A stretch of DNA of 64,000 nucleotides from Anisakis pegreffii (GCA_035041965.1 JAPYMA010000183.1:62001-126000), one strand, 5' to 3'. Positions 39,461 to 56,000 are shown, counted from the first letter of the stretch. Translations and numbers: made by a program. The notes: generated by a model not told the origin, from the letters alone.

Positions 39461-41006
39461 AGCCATAAAAGCATTACCGACGACGAATAATGCTGATTTG
39501 AGTGATGAAAATGATGATCACAGTGCTAATCAGAAAATAGCAGCCCTGAGTGAATTCAGGATAACGGGAAATGAATTTATTTATATGTTTATATGAATCT
39601 GAAATGCGATACAGTGGAAATTTGTCACAATGCGATGAAATATCGCTAATGAAGCAACGGTTCCAGGGCTCAAGCAAACGAAGAAATTGAACTCGTTTGA
39701 TTGGTACAATTTCCAATTGCAAACGTTACATCGCAGTTAGCATCACAAAACATTTTTTCGTATTAATAGAAACAAACAAATAAATGAATAAACTAAACGA
39801 ATTGTTTCTTTAAAAAAATAACACTGTACAAAAGTACGCATCTCGTGATCAACATGGAACTATTTTCACTGTATTTAACAAGTTGCAAGTGAAAAAAAAA
39901 GGAAATGACAAGAGTGTTTCACTGAGACGATAAATAATATTGTTAAGTTAGTTTAATGGTGGTTCAGTTCGTTAAAACCAGATTTGGTGTTAAACAATAG
40001 GCGGATGGTCTCTGCAGTTAAAATGTCATCATTTTTGTTAGGAGTTTCGTGACATCAATATGATCTCATTGCATTTTATTGAATACTCGTTTCTGTGAGA
40101 TCACCCAAAGTGGTTGGAAAACTAACGAAACAATGCATTATTCTATCTTAGAACAGAATGATAATAGCATTAAAACAAACCTGTTTAAGGGTTGATTAAA
40201 GTTGGCTGATGGCGTAAATATTTGAAGGGATTTTTGAAGCATACGATGGCATAGGGACCATTTGAATGCGCTTGTTATTTTATATGCGGAACTGTATTGT
40301 AACGAAGTATTTTGTCGGATTGGACGTCATTCAGCGCAAAATTTGAGTTTCTGAAGTAGGATTAAGACGATCACAGCAGGCTTTCACAGTTAATAAGCAC
40401 ATCGAGATTCATATAGAGCGGTGCTCTTATAGGAGGGGTCGGAGGTTCCTTAGATGAGCATTTGGTTTGTCAGTGAGGAACTGTGGAGGATGACAAATCA
40501 CTGTGGTTGATTCCTGATCATTCTTGAATGGTTGTTAAAAAATGTTACAAAGTGCATGCTTGACAACGAAAAAGTAACTCGTTTGCTATCACTAACGATA
40601 AATTTCTTGAGCAAAGGATCAATTTCGTGGTTGATTCTTGATTTCTCATCAAAATATTACATTGTACACTGATTGTTGCGAAAACGACGTTCTATCATGC
40701 AATCAGTGCGGTGGCGAGGGGAGGGGAGCATACCTAACGCAATAACGTGACAACATCAATGCAGGTTCCGGTGGTAACGCATCACTGCAGATTCAGCTGT
40801 ACATTGAGCAGTTAGGTATGATCCTCGACAACAAAAGTGCTTACTTGATAATTGAGAATCTTGTGAACTTAGTTGCCTGCGTATAACTCGATCTCAGATA
40901 CTGCTGCCGAAGCTGGGCATGCACGTAATTTTCATCTTTTTTAAAAGATGAAACCTATGATGTTCTTTCTTGGTAATATCACCTTGGCCTGCCCAACTCC
41001 TGACTA

Positions 41007-41090
41007 GTGTGGTGCGGGATGAAAAAAATTCGAAGACGGGGAAAACCGGAGATTTTCGTGGACGAATCCCCGAAATTCTCTGCACCACAC
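41007..41090. repeat. 84-bp hairpin element with GTGTGGTGC ends
   Basis: GTGTGGTGC at the left end pairs exactly with GCACCACAC at the right end. Between them are GAAGACGGGGAAAA and AATCCCCGAAATTC, the same words as in the 23400-23544 element. It lies downstream of NDUFV2. Confidence 0.55.
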
Positions 41091-41881
41091 CACACACCAC
41101 AACCGACGATTCGCGATATCATTGCTGCTGTGTGTGAAAAGTACCTTGAAATGCTGCTGTGTATGTGAAAAGAACACTAAGTTTTGAGACCAATTTTAAT
41201 GAATCCTTCATTGCAAGAAACGAAATATGAGTGAGGCAGCAATGAATTTGAATCAGACGCATTCGAACGGCTCCTCAATTTTGACAATCACCCAACTGTA
41301 TGCTATTCAACACAGTATGCGAACTACAAAAAGCCGAATCATGTTATATCAAGGCTTTATTCGGATACACTTGCGAGCGATCACGGCCTTAAGTCGATAT
41401 AAGATCGCGTTCAGTTAGAAATAACGTCAATTAATTCATTTGCAGCTTGGAAAGGAGCATGCACTTGAATGTTCAGCTTCGAGAAGTTGTTTTATTTTTA
41501 TGAACAATACGATAAGTCATACTTTAATAGTTAAACAATATCTACTGTGAATAGTGATCGAATCTCCAAAGCAAAGTTGAAATGAAATTTGCATTCTACG
41601 ATCTATAATGGAAATACATCGATATATCGCTCAATGATCGCACATTTCTCAATCGTATACTTAACTTCAAATTGAAGAAGTTGATAGCATAAAATCTATC
41701 ATCATTACAAAAAACTTCCTCCCAAAAACGAGTCAAACGTTCGGAGTTAACATAAATATCACTTTTAAGCCACTGAGAGATTAGCCAAAACACGGAGCTA
41801 AATGAAAATTTACAATGGAATTTTGCAGTCATTAATTTGGCGAAACATTCGCAGTCCTATAATGAAACAACCACAAGAGAA

Positions 41882-43647
<1,766 letters not shown>

Positions 43648-43654
43648 TGTATCT

Positions 43655-45258
43655 CTGAAACAGCGTTGTTAACAATCCAATTCAAGAGATTACACGTGAA
43701 CTATGTGGTGAACCTAGTGTACCTCATCGCAGCAATGACTCACTCATACCACATTCCACTTATGAGACTAACACCGAATATAAACGCAATATAACATCTA
43801 CAAAAATTTCTCAGCTCCTTACTTCAGTCATTACAGTATCACTGGTACAACTCGTTCAAGTTATTACTATAGAACGTTCCCTTATATCATAATAAGTTAA
43901 AATTAATAAATTGAGCACACCATCCGAAAATGATAATTATACATTCAAGCTGAAAACCTTTTGTACATGAACAAATAATAAACGAGATATAAGCATTCAT
44001 AAGAACGCTGAATTGTTTGCTAAACAAGAGTCAATAAACAATCCAAAAATATAATCAAATGATGAAAAAATGAGCAAATTTATTCAATTAGATCATGCAA
44101 TCGATCAACGATTTGTGTTCTCTTGAGATATCAGAAGTACAACGTGACAATTTAAAATTTGAAGCAATAACGAGTAACAACAACTGCAATCAATATAATA
44201 CAATTATTCGCTTTTTAAAATCTTCTTCTGCAATTCTTTTTTCGTAGCGATTAGGAAATCTACAACGTCTCCTACTCACAGATTCCATCCATCCAACTGC
44301 GTATCAAACAAACAAACTGATAAAATATAAGACCGAATGAGACGCAAACTTCGATCAAATTAAGAAGTGTCAACGAAAATTATTTAGCCCCATTAACTGC
44401 GTTAAATTTCGCTCACATTTTAACGCCATAGACAATTCTTCACATTGCCCAACTATTCAGCAAAGGAGCCAATGTTTGGAAGATGAACGCGTTTGCATAC
44501 GACAACAAATCCAACAAAATTTCACTTTCCCACGCTGCATTGTTGTTGTGCACGAATAAAAGTTGCTATATCTCAAATAACCAGGTTTCGGCCGCTAACA
44601 ACTCCATTCCAAGATCAGTGATCCTTACCAAACCAAAATTAACGAAGTTTCTTTTCCAGATTACTCAGTGTACGCCCATTCCCCAATCGCAAACACCATA
44701 AGTTCCTTTCAACAGTACATCAACAACAACACATTAGAATGAAATGTAACATTTCACACGCTGAAGCAAATTATTAGAATTACATTATGCAATATTTAAC
44801 TTGAATGCATTTCACCCTATTTCTTTGAGTTTGTTTGCATAATGCAATATGAATGAGTAATATAAATCGATTTAAATAAAACGATAACAATTATTATGAC
44901 AACAAAAAAAAACAATTCAAGCAAACAAATGAGAAGTATGTTGCATCAAATAGGTACAGTTGCAAAAAACAACACAACAATCAACTGCTTTTGAATACTA
45001 TACATAGGTCCTTATTACGATTCAATTGTTGCAATTTTACCACACATCTCTGACGTACTTACACGAAAAAAAACTGAGCAATCTACTATAGCAGCACACA
45101 TGAAAGCACCATGAATTTGTAGCGCTCAAGAGGGAATGAAGAAAACAGCATTGAGACTTCCCATCACCACTTTACATAAATTCAGTGGACTGTACATTTA
45201 GAGGAACGGATGTAGGCAATTTTTTGAACGGTTGCACATATTTTGGAAGCAGATCAGG
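43655..45258. other. Spacer upstream of NDUFV2
   Basis: AT-rich, with no supported exon. It contains the 3' end of the 45259-46944 gene and presumably the NDUFV2 promoter. Confidence 0.5.
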
Positions 45259-46944
45259 TTAACGATTCTGATCATCATTGCTATCGTTTTGATTAGTGGA
45301 GGAATTCGAAGAATGAACTCTGCTATTTTCGGTTGAATTATTACGACGAGACTCATCGCTGTTACTGTTCGACGTAGAAGGTTCATTAGAAAACGGATCC
45401 ATAACAAGCTCTTCTTCTTCTTCTCGAATCACAGCCGGTACCACTCTTAAAGAATTCAATTTTGTTTCGATTTTCAGTTGAGCGATCAAATAACTCCAAA
45501 CAAAACTGCTTAAATGTAAGTATTTTGAGGAAACAAAATTTCATTATTCCTTCATAAATATTAAATATCATTGCTTGGAGATAATGAAAACATCGAATGT
45601 GATATTTTAAAATCCCTTCTAAGAATCGAACGAAACTAAACCAACGACTTTGAAATAACAACGCTGAACTGACCCGCGTACACGTGCTTGGACTTGTTGT
45701 TGAATATTTAACATTCTGGCCATGTCTCTGCTTCGAGCATGTTCGAAAGCGAGTCGTCTGAAGTATTCACTCCAATTCATCAAATCCGATTCAGTCAACT
45801 GATTTCGTAATCGTTGCAGCTGTAAACGTTGTTCGGCTGTTAGAACCACTCCATTCGTATTTGGATTGCTATTATTATTGGCATTAAATGGTCTCGCATT
45901 TAATTGCAATGGTGTCATAGGACTGCGGCTCGCTGATATTGATGAAGATCGAACGGGTAAAGCGCCTTGACAACCACCAACGCGAACATTACCCAACACC
46001 CTATTACCCTAAAAAACCATATAACTACCGCACCGATCGATCATATTTGTAACCTACAAATGCAAAATTCAACGGCTACGAGAGGTTCTTTCGGACTGAC
46101 TCAGATATCATCTGAATATGAAAGAGAGGAACAATAAAATGAATAAAAAGAGAATGTGTACTTGTGTTGGAATAGGTGGATTAAGAGAAGACAGTATAAA
46201 TGTTGCAGAATGTTGGTGAGATGCACTGCTGCTGCTGTCAGTTGTTGATGTCGTACTCACTGAGGCACTCGTCGAAGAACCATCAGCTGAATTCGACGCT
46301 GGTTGCGACTCTTCACGGTGACCTTCACTGGCACTTACAACACACTGTAAATAATCTTTGTCAATCGAACAACAACCAAAACACGACAAGATGTGAGTGA
46401 AATTATGTTCCTTACATCTACTACAAACACCCAAATTAGATCGTGAAGAATTTAACAATCAACACAACTGACACACATTTATATATCATTCTGCGGGCTA
46501 TTTCAACACGAACAAACGATTCCAAATGACAAATTTCCCTCTGAATTCTGTGACAATATCTCGATGAGTGGTCAATTTTCTAATTCTCAATGGATGATGA
46601 CTGAGGTGACTGCTTGTTCACCTGTCCAATGGGGTGAGTGGCTTGAGGATATGATTATAATAGAGATATTATACAGATGCACTACCTAGATTACCTAGAT
46701 CGGCCAGGCTATCAAACGTTTATAACGTTGCTGGCCACAAGCACAGATGCACTACAACCTGTTTTTCAGAGTTATTTTGGTGTGAAGATGAAGTTGATGG
46801 TGCTGACGAGTGTTGATTGTTTTCTGCATTCAATACATTACCATCCAAATGTCTGTTACTCTCTTCTCGCAACTCATTGAGCTGTAACCAGGAGAGGTGT
46901 AATAATACGAGTCTGGCTATACTTAAAGGATCATTTGAACCCAT
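45259..46944 (-). CDS. Unrecognised Ser/Asn-rich protein, possibly the last part of the upstream gene
   Basis: Exons 46944-46759, 46344-46162, 46008-45674 and 45445-45259 give 296 residues when started at the first ATG of the first exon. That ATG lies 28 bases after an acceptor at 46974. Visible features are a helical start (LARLVLLHL-like, then LNELREESN), long Ser/Thr and Asn tracts, a charged helical segment (LTESDLMNWSEYFRRLAFEH, then ARSRDMARML), and an acidic REEEEELVMDPF motif before an Asn/Ser-rich end. No known domain is recognised. The preceding exon (47205-47043) ends in phase 0, but this exon would need phase 1 to continue it. So either this is a separate trans-spliced gene starting about 85 bases after the stop at 47028, or a small exon is missed or the assembly has a one-base error. 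Confidence 0.55.
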
Positions 46945-47027
46945 CACCGGTTGAACAGAGAAGGTGGTGATGACTAGAAATGAATATCCTTAAAAAATGA
47001 AACATTCCAATAGATTATCAAAACTGA

Positions 47028-49813
47028 TCACATAAAATATACCATTTCATTGAAAAATCGTTCCTCTTCAGAATCTTCATCATCTGAATTAAAATTATTA
47101 CTATCTTCCGATTCCACAACCATCCAGTCCACATTCTCGTCTTGATCCACCTTATCTTCTGCTTTTGTATTACTTTTTTTCTTGCTGTGACGTTTCGATG
47201 ATCCACTTAAAACAGTTTATTAATTACAGTTAACAAGATGAAATTTTAAAAAATCCAGAGTGAACTCTTCAACTGAAATTCGATAAATTATCCATATTTC
47301 ATAACTCATTCGAATGGAATCATTGCAGAGAGCAATCAAAAAAGGTACGTAGTCGTAAAAGAGCGATGAAAATTTCATACGAATGAAAAAGAAAACTGCA
47401 CAAAAAATAAGAAAAAGACACTTTCAGACAAAATAGGAAAGGAAAAGAATGGAAATAACAAAAAAACCCACTCCACTGGGGCACTTCTCTTTCGCCCTGA
47501 CACCACGCTGGCATGCTGATTAGTTTGCTCACTGGCAACGGCATTAGACTCGTTTTGTGCCCCATCTGTAAACAAAAACGAACAGCATTTCGACGTGAAA
47601 TGAAAAGGTCACAGCACTTTTTTGATGAATTAATTTCAGAACTGAATCGCATAAGCATACTCTTAAAAATGAGTGATATCGAAAATGCGACATATCAATA
47701 ACTGATTTAATATGAAGATAATAACCTTGAGCCGATGAGGATGCGATGCCACTGCTCTTATTTGGGGTCGTTCGTAAGGAAGCAGCATTCAACAATTCGG
47801 CTTTATCGAGGTCATTTCGATTGTTAATCGTTTGATCAGCATCAGTTGGCGAAGAATCGCTTTCGGAATCAACCGTTTGCTCAGAGGACACCTTTCGAGG
47901 AGGTGCCGTATTCTCTTCGTTCGCTAAAAATTTTTTCACGATCAAAACGCAATACTTAAAATCACTACCGTCGAGGAAGATCGAGAAGATTCAACTATGG
48001 TTCATTCAAACAGCGATTACGCCATTATCAATATCGTGGAAACATTTGAATCTGTTCAATAAATCTGTTCTGTTCAAATATGAAATGAATCTTTGGCAAA
48101 TTGTTGTAGCATACATACTCTGAACCCATCATCCCTCCCCCAGCCGTCTAAAAAAACTTTACTTTACTTTTGACTGGTAGAATTTTAGGAATTTCATTTT
48201 ATCAAAAATAGGCACAAGCACACGCATAACCAATTTATGTAATGATTTTCTTTTCTCCATGTGCCAAAAAATAAGATTCCTAAATTCGAATCAGAAAGCT
48301 AACTTGAATTATGAGATGGAACTGTGTGCTCAGCCGCATTCGTCAATGATTCAGGAAAAGCTGAGATACGACGTAATTCCCGATTGGCTTGATCAAGATT
48401 TTCAGTGAGTTGTCTGATTTGATCTGCGTAACGATTACACCGTTCCTGGTAACGGCCTTCGATTATGCCGGTTTGATATGCCGAAACTACTGCCGCAGTC
48501 TACAAATAGTCTGATCTTTGTCTATGACAATGAGTAGTGAAACATACGCAGATAGATTACTTTTCAGATAAATTTACGATGGATTCGATGTGACGCAATT
48601 CATATGATTAATATCATCAAGTTCTTTTCCGTTGTGTTGCACAGACAGTCTCCTCATATCTATCGAAGTTCAAAGTAAATGAAAACTCCTAATTACTACC
48701 CAGTGATGATTTAAAGGGTACTTCTTCATGCTGAAATATATTCAACGCTTTCGCAACGTACTTAACTGAATCTATTTAGCAATCAACTCGAAGTATTTGA
48801 ATCTCAAAATTATTCCTGATGTTTACCGTTCGTGTTGCAGTGGCAAAAACTAGTTGCTATTCCAACGCAAACCATAGGTCGCTACTTTTTTTGGTCATTT
48901 TATAAAATTTATGATATCCACAGTATGAAATCAGCTAGAACATAAATCTTTGTTGAAACGAGCACTGCGAACAACCGTCAGAAGCATTCAAGAAAGGGAA
49001 CGATATGTTACGGGAATCCTCCCACCACCATTGGGAAATAGATTCAAAAAGAAAATATAAACCTGGAATGCAGGATCAACTTGTTCACTAATGCCTGTCA
49101 AATTATCAGAACTTGACGGATTAGTTGGTAACCAAGACGAGTAAATACTCCTGATGTCGGTGCTGGTGTTGAAAGTGGGTGCGTTGTCAGAGTGACGCAA
49201 AACACTATCGGATGCTGCTGCCGATACGTTCAACTAAATTATTTTCACCACGATCAGATGACTGTTTATCGTGTTGATTCATATGAATACACAACTTACA
49301 TCACCAGTATCGTTCAATTACGGTGAAATGCAAATCGCAAATATTAGAATTGTGAATCGAAGCCAAGTAACGGTAAGTAAAAACAATAAGATTGTTTACA
49401 TCCATCCGGCCCTATTTGTATCTTTATTTATTACACTATCATTTTCAATTGCTGAGAAGTAAATCGTTAATATTCAATACCTCCCCAAAAGCTCATGTCA
49501 AGAAGAGTCTGAACAGTCTTGAGGACATGTGAGCGATACAAAAATTCTTTGATATTGATATGAAAATTTTGAAAGTATGTAAAAAATTCCATCAGTAATG
49601 AGAGAATAATGTTGAATCGATGAAATTGAGCTTTCAACATTCGAATAGTTGTATCATTTGATGTAAGATAAAAAGAAGAAGACAATCGATCAATTACATA
49701 CACTACTCAAATTGTTTGCTGATAAACGAGCCTGAACTTCTGAAATTGCTGACGAAGACAGCAAATGACCTCGATTACGTTTACGTTCTGCGTACCGTTC
49801 CAATAAATTCAGC
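47028..49813 (-). CDS. In-phase downstream exons: long low-complexity tail of the Smoothened-like protein, or a separate gene
   Basis: Six exons (49813-49702, 49233-49063, 48499-48304, 47923-47726, 47565-47472, 47205-47043) join each other in phase. The first also joins in phase to the Smoothened exon ending at 50133, so a single 1,181-residue or longer protein is possible. The sequence begins with LLERYAERKRNRGH, then a Ser-rich stretch. A predicted coiled coil follows (IIEGRYQERCNRYADQIRQL and on), then Ser/Glu/Asp-rich segments and an acidic region (DWMVVESEDS, SDDEDSEEERFF). No catalytic domain is recognised. Reading through the last donor gives V-Y-F-M and a stop at 47028. Drosophila Smoothened has a long regulated cytoplasmic tail, which makes the fusion plausible, but no tail motif is clearly shared. 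The alternative is an independent gene whose first exon was missed. Confidence 0.6.
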
Positions 49814-50063
49814 CTTCAAATCAAACTCTTCTCTATCATTCATGCCTAATAGCCTCTTCTTCCTATTCAATTACCGCGCCAAATCACATTTCCTTAGTAA
49901 ATCAATCCTTTCATAATATAGGACGGTTCGATGCTGATTTTTAAAATGTTCATTGAAAAATTTTAATAGTCCGGCAGAATTTGAATTTAAAATATCATTT
50001 TTGATGAAAACTGATCGACTTTGGCGGTCATTTTTAGCAGACTTTGGTTGCGAGGAAATACCA

Positions 50064-53000
50064 TCAAAACATTCTGAACTAATGGTAAAACTTTAACAAA
50101 GAAAACAGAGTAGGAGACGAAATAAAAATTACCTTCTAATTCTGGACGGCCTCTCCACGTTCGGATCCGCTGGTTCACTGACTGTTTGACTGTTGATCGA
50201 AGTCTTCTCCTCATTTAAATCGTCACTCAAACAATTTGCCGATGAACAAATTCTGGCAGGTGCACGCTGTGAGGACACTATCTTTCCGGTCCACTTTGAA
50301 ACCCTGTCTTGCTCAGCTGATGACCACATCGGCAATAATTCCAACTGATCATTCATTGACGACATGTTTCTGAAAATCCATCAAAAAATATTCACTTTGT
50401 GAACACAGATAAAGTGATCACTTAGAAAGCAAACGAACCTTCGTAGCATTTGATAACGATCAAAAAAACCGATGAACTCAACATTTTTGAAAGTATTTCG
50501 CAGTGGCAATCTTTTAAAAAAAAATCACTCTAAGGCTGTTGTATGCTTTCACAAGCAAACTCCTTACTAATTTCCATGTAAGACTCACAGGATAAATTCA
50601 GCCTGAACTTATTACCGCTAAGAAATGATCCTAAAGAAAAGCGAGAGAGTATATTAATGTTAATACGATGCATCTAACCCAACTAGGTTTAAGAAGCGTT
50701 AAATAACAAATGAAAACAATTACCGTTCATATTCAGTTGAATCGGATATGTTGAAAGAGCCAATTTTCTCGACGACGAACGGATTCAAAACCGGACGTAT
50801 TATCTCGATATCTTTCAAGCCATAACCACAAAATCCAGAAATAACGAAAACAACGAGTGTAATAAACGGAACTGATGGGAATACGATGAATGTCAACAAG
50901 ATGGCCGAAATACGATCATCCAACAACGTTGATAGTTCACACTCTGGTGCGTTCAATGAACTGAAATTCGACTGATTCAGCGAGACCATAAAAGCAAAAC
51001 TAGTAATTTGAGAGATGAAGTGTTCAACGACACCAAAGAATATCGATCGAGATATAGAACTGATCAGAAGTTATTAGTAGTCGAACCTGCTTCCAATTGA
51101 TTTTCTTCTCAGAAGTGGGTCTGTCTGGCCGATAAGATGATCAGAATGACGTGTTGCATTCAACCAATCCGTTTGTCCACCCAAAATTGTTTTATTCAGT
51201 GAACACCTTCAATCATTTTAAGTGACAAGCAAATATCACACAACAGAGCAGAATTCTTCTGTCCAATAATTTCATAATCAACGCTTACAGTTGATGTTAT
51301 GCATATACGTACTAGTCAATACTCATATTATCAATTACTGACACGACATGAATATAACTTGGGATCGTTCGCGATCCAAAAACAGCGATAATTCAACTTT
51401 TAAGGATAATGATCGATAAGATTGGTTTCCCTTCAACGAACGTTCACAAAATTACTGATATATTGTCATTAGCTTTTTTAAAGTTAGCTGTATTACCCAA
51501 TTGTACTTTCAATACGCATCCACTTGAGAAATGCCATTTTCTCAGACACCCATAAACGAAACAATTACCGTCTCCGTCTATATAAAAAAGTAAGAAATGA
51601 ATTCGTATTGAAAGAAGAACGAGAGTCGAAGACAATCAATCAATCACCTTATTGACTCCAAAATCAAACGACTTTCGGAATCGTGCTCGATGTCAATACT
51701 CGAATGTGCAATCCATGACGCGAATAAAGCGACGAGTATGGAGATCAATATAATCGCTATAATAAATTATCAGTGAATGATAACTATCACTCTGAATAAT
51801 CAATTGTTCATTAGTCAACAACTGTCTCAGCAACCATGTGTCACTCGTTCAAAACTAGCTTTTAAAAGTTTACATTGAGTCATCAATTTCAGTTCAAGCT
51901 GATCCAAAGCAAAGAATTCAACTTTGCCCATATATGACGTAACAGAAGTCATTTGGTGATATGTACGACAAAATTGAAGAGCAGAGTAAATTTTGAGAGT
52001 TCCAATAGAACAACGAATGATGAGAATTAGAGTGCTCACCGAACCATCGCTGTGATATGGCTGTATAACCACAACCATCTTTTTTACGACGATATATTCG
52101 GCGAGTTGGATGCGACCCATCTGCATTCATAACATTACTCGCTTTTAATTCGGGTTCGACGGCAACATTTCGCTCTTTTGCTTGGTTTGTTTCGGTTATA
52201 TCTTTATCTGGAAAATTCTCTAAAGATACGTTCTGAAATGTTGAATTATTCAACAATTCCCAATTGCTATTCAATAACAAAGCACCATTCCGTGCAGTGT
52301 TACACGCAACGTGTGTGATGGATTCATTCTTCGAATTTGTTCCCGTTTAGTGCGGAGATAAGCCCGTCTAAACTCAGCAAACACTGCCCGATTAAATTGA
52401 TAAAAATACTCAGCTAGACTTCAGTTTAGCGAATGATAACGCAATAAAACAATACAAATCAAAAGTTTAACGAACAACAAATAATAAACTGATATCAGGC
52501 GTTCAATGATATTGAACGAATTAGAACATAATGTTGAATCGGCTCTTCGTTATTCACTTGTGCAATAATTTTTACTGATGCTTTTTAGAGTTTTGTATGA
52601 ATAACGTACGTGTACAGTAACGTTGACGAATGAGAATGAAAGACATACAAAAACAAACCATCGTTCGAATCATCTATGAATGCATGCGACTCGGTCATCG
52701 CATTAGATTCCAATCGAACACTTTTCGAGATTGAAACGTTCGATGCTTCATCACTTTCTTCAACGTTCTTATCAAATTCTTGCTGAGCATTCCTTTCATC
52801 ATCCTCCAACTCTAGCAATGCCAGATCTGTAGTCAGCAGATTATTGTTCGCTGCCAATCGGTTAGCGATGATTTCATTAGGCTTGGCTAGTTTGACGTTT
52901 CAGTCACACAACAGAATATTTTAAGAAGCAAACAAAACACTAACTTTGCGAAATGTTTACCTTATATTCTCCTCTTTCATCACACAAACTCTTCAAAAAA

Positions 53001-56000
53001 TGCTTTCTGCAATTTTACTTTAAACTAAAACAACAAAAATACTCACATCTTCGTCTGAAAAAGAAGAATGCGCTCAAAATCAATGCACTAATTAAGAATA
53101 GCAGGATCGGTACATAGATAAACACTGTGGCATTCGACACGGAACGCAATCCAATAAAACAAACACCAACCAAACCATCCGATTCGGCCTGAAAATGCAT
53201 CATCACATTCAATACTTACACCATTTTATCACGCCTCTAAACTGATGTTCTCATTCAGTGTGAGTTCCATTCTCAGTTACATTCCATTATTCAGTAAGCA
53301 AAAATTTGTTTCAAGTACACGAGAAGGACAACGCAAATCAAACAAAAGCGTGCAGTCTGTGAACGAACAAATAACTTTTGCTATCAAAAAACGAAGTCAG
53401 CGTAACTATTGACTAGTTCAGCATGCGGTTCGCAATCTTGAACGAATCGATACACATCAAATCATCTGCTCAACAATTTATTTCTTCCGTCCAAAAAAAT
53501 GAGGAACGTTTAAAAAAATCAAAAGCCTTACTGTGTTCATCCACAACGCCACTGTTGCAATAATAGCAGCTATCAAATAAATCACCAATAAAACACATCT
53601 TATACTAATTTCTGGTCGTCCATCCAAATAGATACGATGATCTTTACGAATCGGCACGTGCCCCAGACGCAGGATCACAAACGATGATAACCACAGAAAT
53701 GCAGATAACAGAAAAGTGTGCAGAAACCATGACTCTATATTACACCATTGTAATGCACCGCTAAAACCGAACAAATCACATCATGATCCACTTATCTGAT
53801 TGTCTATTCCAAAATGTGAAAGCTTGATGGATAATCCACTTCACATCTCACTTAACACTGACTTTGAATCACTACTGAGATCACTTCACTGGACCATTAA
53901 AAGTTTTAGCAATTTTGAGTTCATCAATCAAATGCACTACCATCAGCAGAACATAATCATTCACTCACTCCAGTTGTAGCAATTTTGAGAACTTCTCGAA
54001 TTCCGATTATTTGACATCATTCACGCTGTTCAAAAATTTAGGTTTCCTAGGTATTGCTTATCGTTGTTTCAGAGGCCGACATTGTTCATCGTTAAGCTAA
54101 ATCACTCGTTATAACGATCCTTTAGCCACTCGCAGAGCAAGGATGAATGTCTCATCACTAACAACAATAAACAGATCCCAGCAGGAATCGAACTTTAGTC
54201 CTCTGTAAACTAACCTGCACGAAAACCATTACTCTATCAGACATAACACTCCCTTCTCAAAAAATATCGAACCATTAATAATGCCAGCGGAAAACTAACG
54301 ATAAATAGTCACGAAGGTTCATTCGTCAAATGCTTACAGTGACTGAATTATAATTTCACTCGACGATGCATTAAAAATAAACAATATTTTCCTTTCAACG
54401 TAAGTTGAACGCAGTAAAAAATTCTGCACGTACGATTTAATAAAGATCTACTGTAGTAGAATTCAAGTAAATGATATTGAAGTGAAGAACGTCTGAGGAA
54501 TAACATACTTGGATATGCCATAAGTATGCCTTCTGATACGTGCATTACCGATGCACATCACAGAATCGGCAACTGCATCGAAGAAACCTGTCAACCAAAC
54601 AGACCAGTAGATGGCGGCACTTAATAAAGCATGTCCGATTGTATATACACATAAATTATTCAACCACATCGATGAGAATATCGAAATATAAATCTGTAAG
54701 ATAAATACATCATTCCATCGTACCAGGAAGTTATCGTGATGAATCAATAAGTTAAATAAACAGCGAAAATATCAAAACGATAAGTTTTACGGGTTTACGT
54801 ATTCGAAATGAAATACACAAATTTAGTTAAAAATAGTTAGCGACTGAACAGAATTATTTTCAAATTCCAATACGACTACAAATGTATCATTTATTAAACA
54901 AGAGATAAAAATCTTACAAAGCAAATGAATGTGAGCAAAGTGATGAAGAGTGAGATTGTAAATATAAATGTTAGGAGATTACGACGAATTCCTTCGGTTC
55001 TCAACAATGGTGTCCTGCAATAATTGGAAAATGAAGAAAAAATAGCCAAACTATCATTGTGCATGATATTTACGTGGTGTGAGCACAGATATAATATGCG
55101 GCAAATAGACTGAACGAGTGAATAAATTCAAAAGCACCTGCAAGACATATAGCAGTCGTCGATTATCGGTGACGCACTCCGATATACCTCATCACTTTCA
55201 ATTAACGGCCACAGACACTGACTTCGATCCATTGTAGCTGGTTCTTTATTATATGGCATCTCAAAATGCATCCATTCAATTGCAAAAATATTAGCATTCA
55301 AAAACACTCTTCACTGGGTCACCAAAAATCTATTGATTTTGTCACCTAAAGCAGTTGAATGCCGAATGGTAACTTCATCCTGATATCTGATCTATTTCAT
55401 TAATTCAAGCAGGCATTTAGGTGATGCAAATAAATGTGAGCAAAGTGATATCATTCTTGGGAAACTATCCTGTGAACAAACGAGCAACAGATGGAAACCT
55501 CATAGCGAAGAGGCAAAAACGCTTTTCATTACGAATTTCGTTGTGAATCTTTTCATACGGAACGATTAAGAATTACGAACCTCACACGATCCATTTGAAA
55601 ACAACTGTCTTCCCATTTTATTGACGGGTGTATGAGAACAATTTATGAATGACGGCCATAAACCAGTTTTGCTAACAAAACCACAATTGTGAAGAGCTCG
55701 ATAGCACATATCTTTACGGAATACTTGCCACATTTCCATAGTGCCTGGCTATAACTACTATTTATTTATCGCTGTGATGTACTTACATCATTTATCGACG
55801 TAGAATATCCTTCACCTTATCACACTACCAACCTAACATTAATCATGCTATATTATTTACAATTCAAAGTATATTCTAATATTCATGGCTTTGCTTAGAA
55901 TATCCTTCATGCTACAAACCTAATATAAGTCAAGTTACATTCTTTTGCAAAGCTTACACTTCAATGTATATTCGAATATTTATGGCTGTGTTAGTTATAA

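Larger units (their letters stand above)
38116..41881. other. Region between channel and NDUFV2 genes
   Basis: It likely includes the channel 5' exon and promoter. Two minus-strand frames with exon-like edges were seen: 38933-38759 (between an ATTGCAG acceptor and a GTAAGC donor) and 39722-39474 (hydrophobic end). They do not join in phase and are left unassigned. Repeats occur at 39350-39460 and 41007-41090. Confidence 0.35.

Noticed and set aside
39474..39722. 82-codon minus-strand frame ending in a hydrophobic helix
   Set aside because: There is no homology and no phase-compatible partner exon. The start is not associated with a splice acceptor.
54165..54262. tRNA-like stretch on the minus strand (AGTTCGATTCC resembling a B box)
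   Set aside because: The B-box match is good, but the T-stem bases do not pair, no acceptor stem or clear A box forms, and it lies in an intron of the Smoothened-like gene. At most a decayed tRNA-derived repeat.
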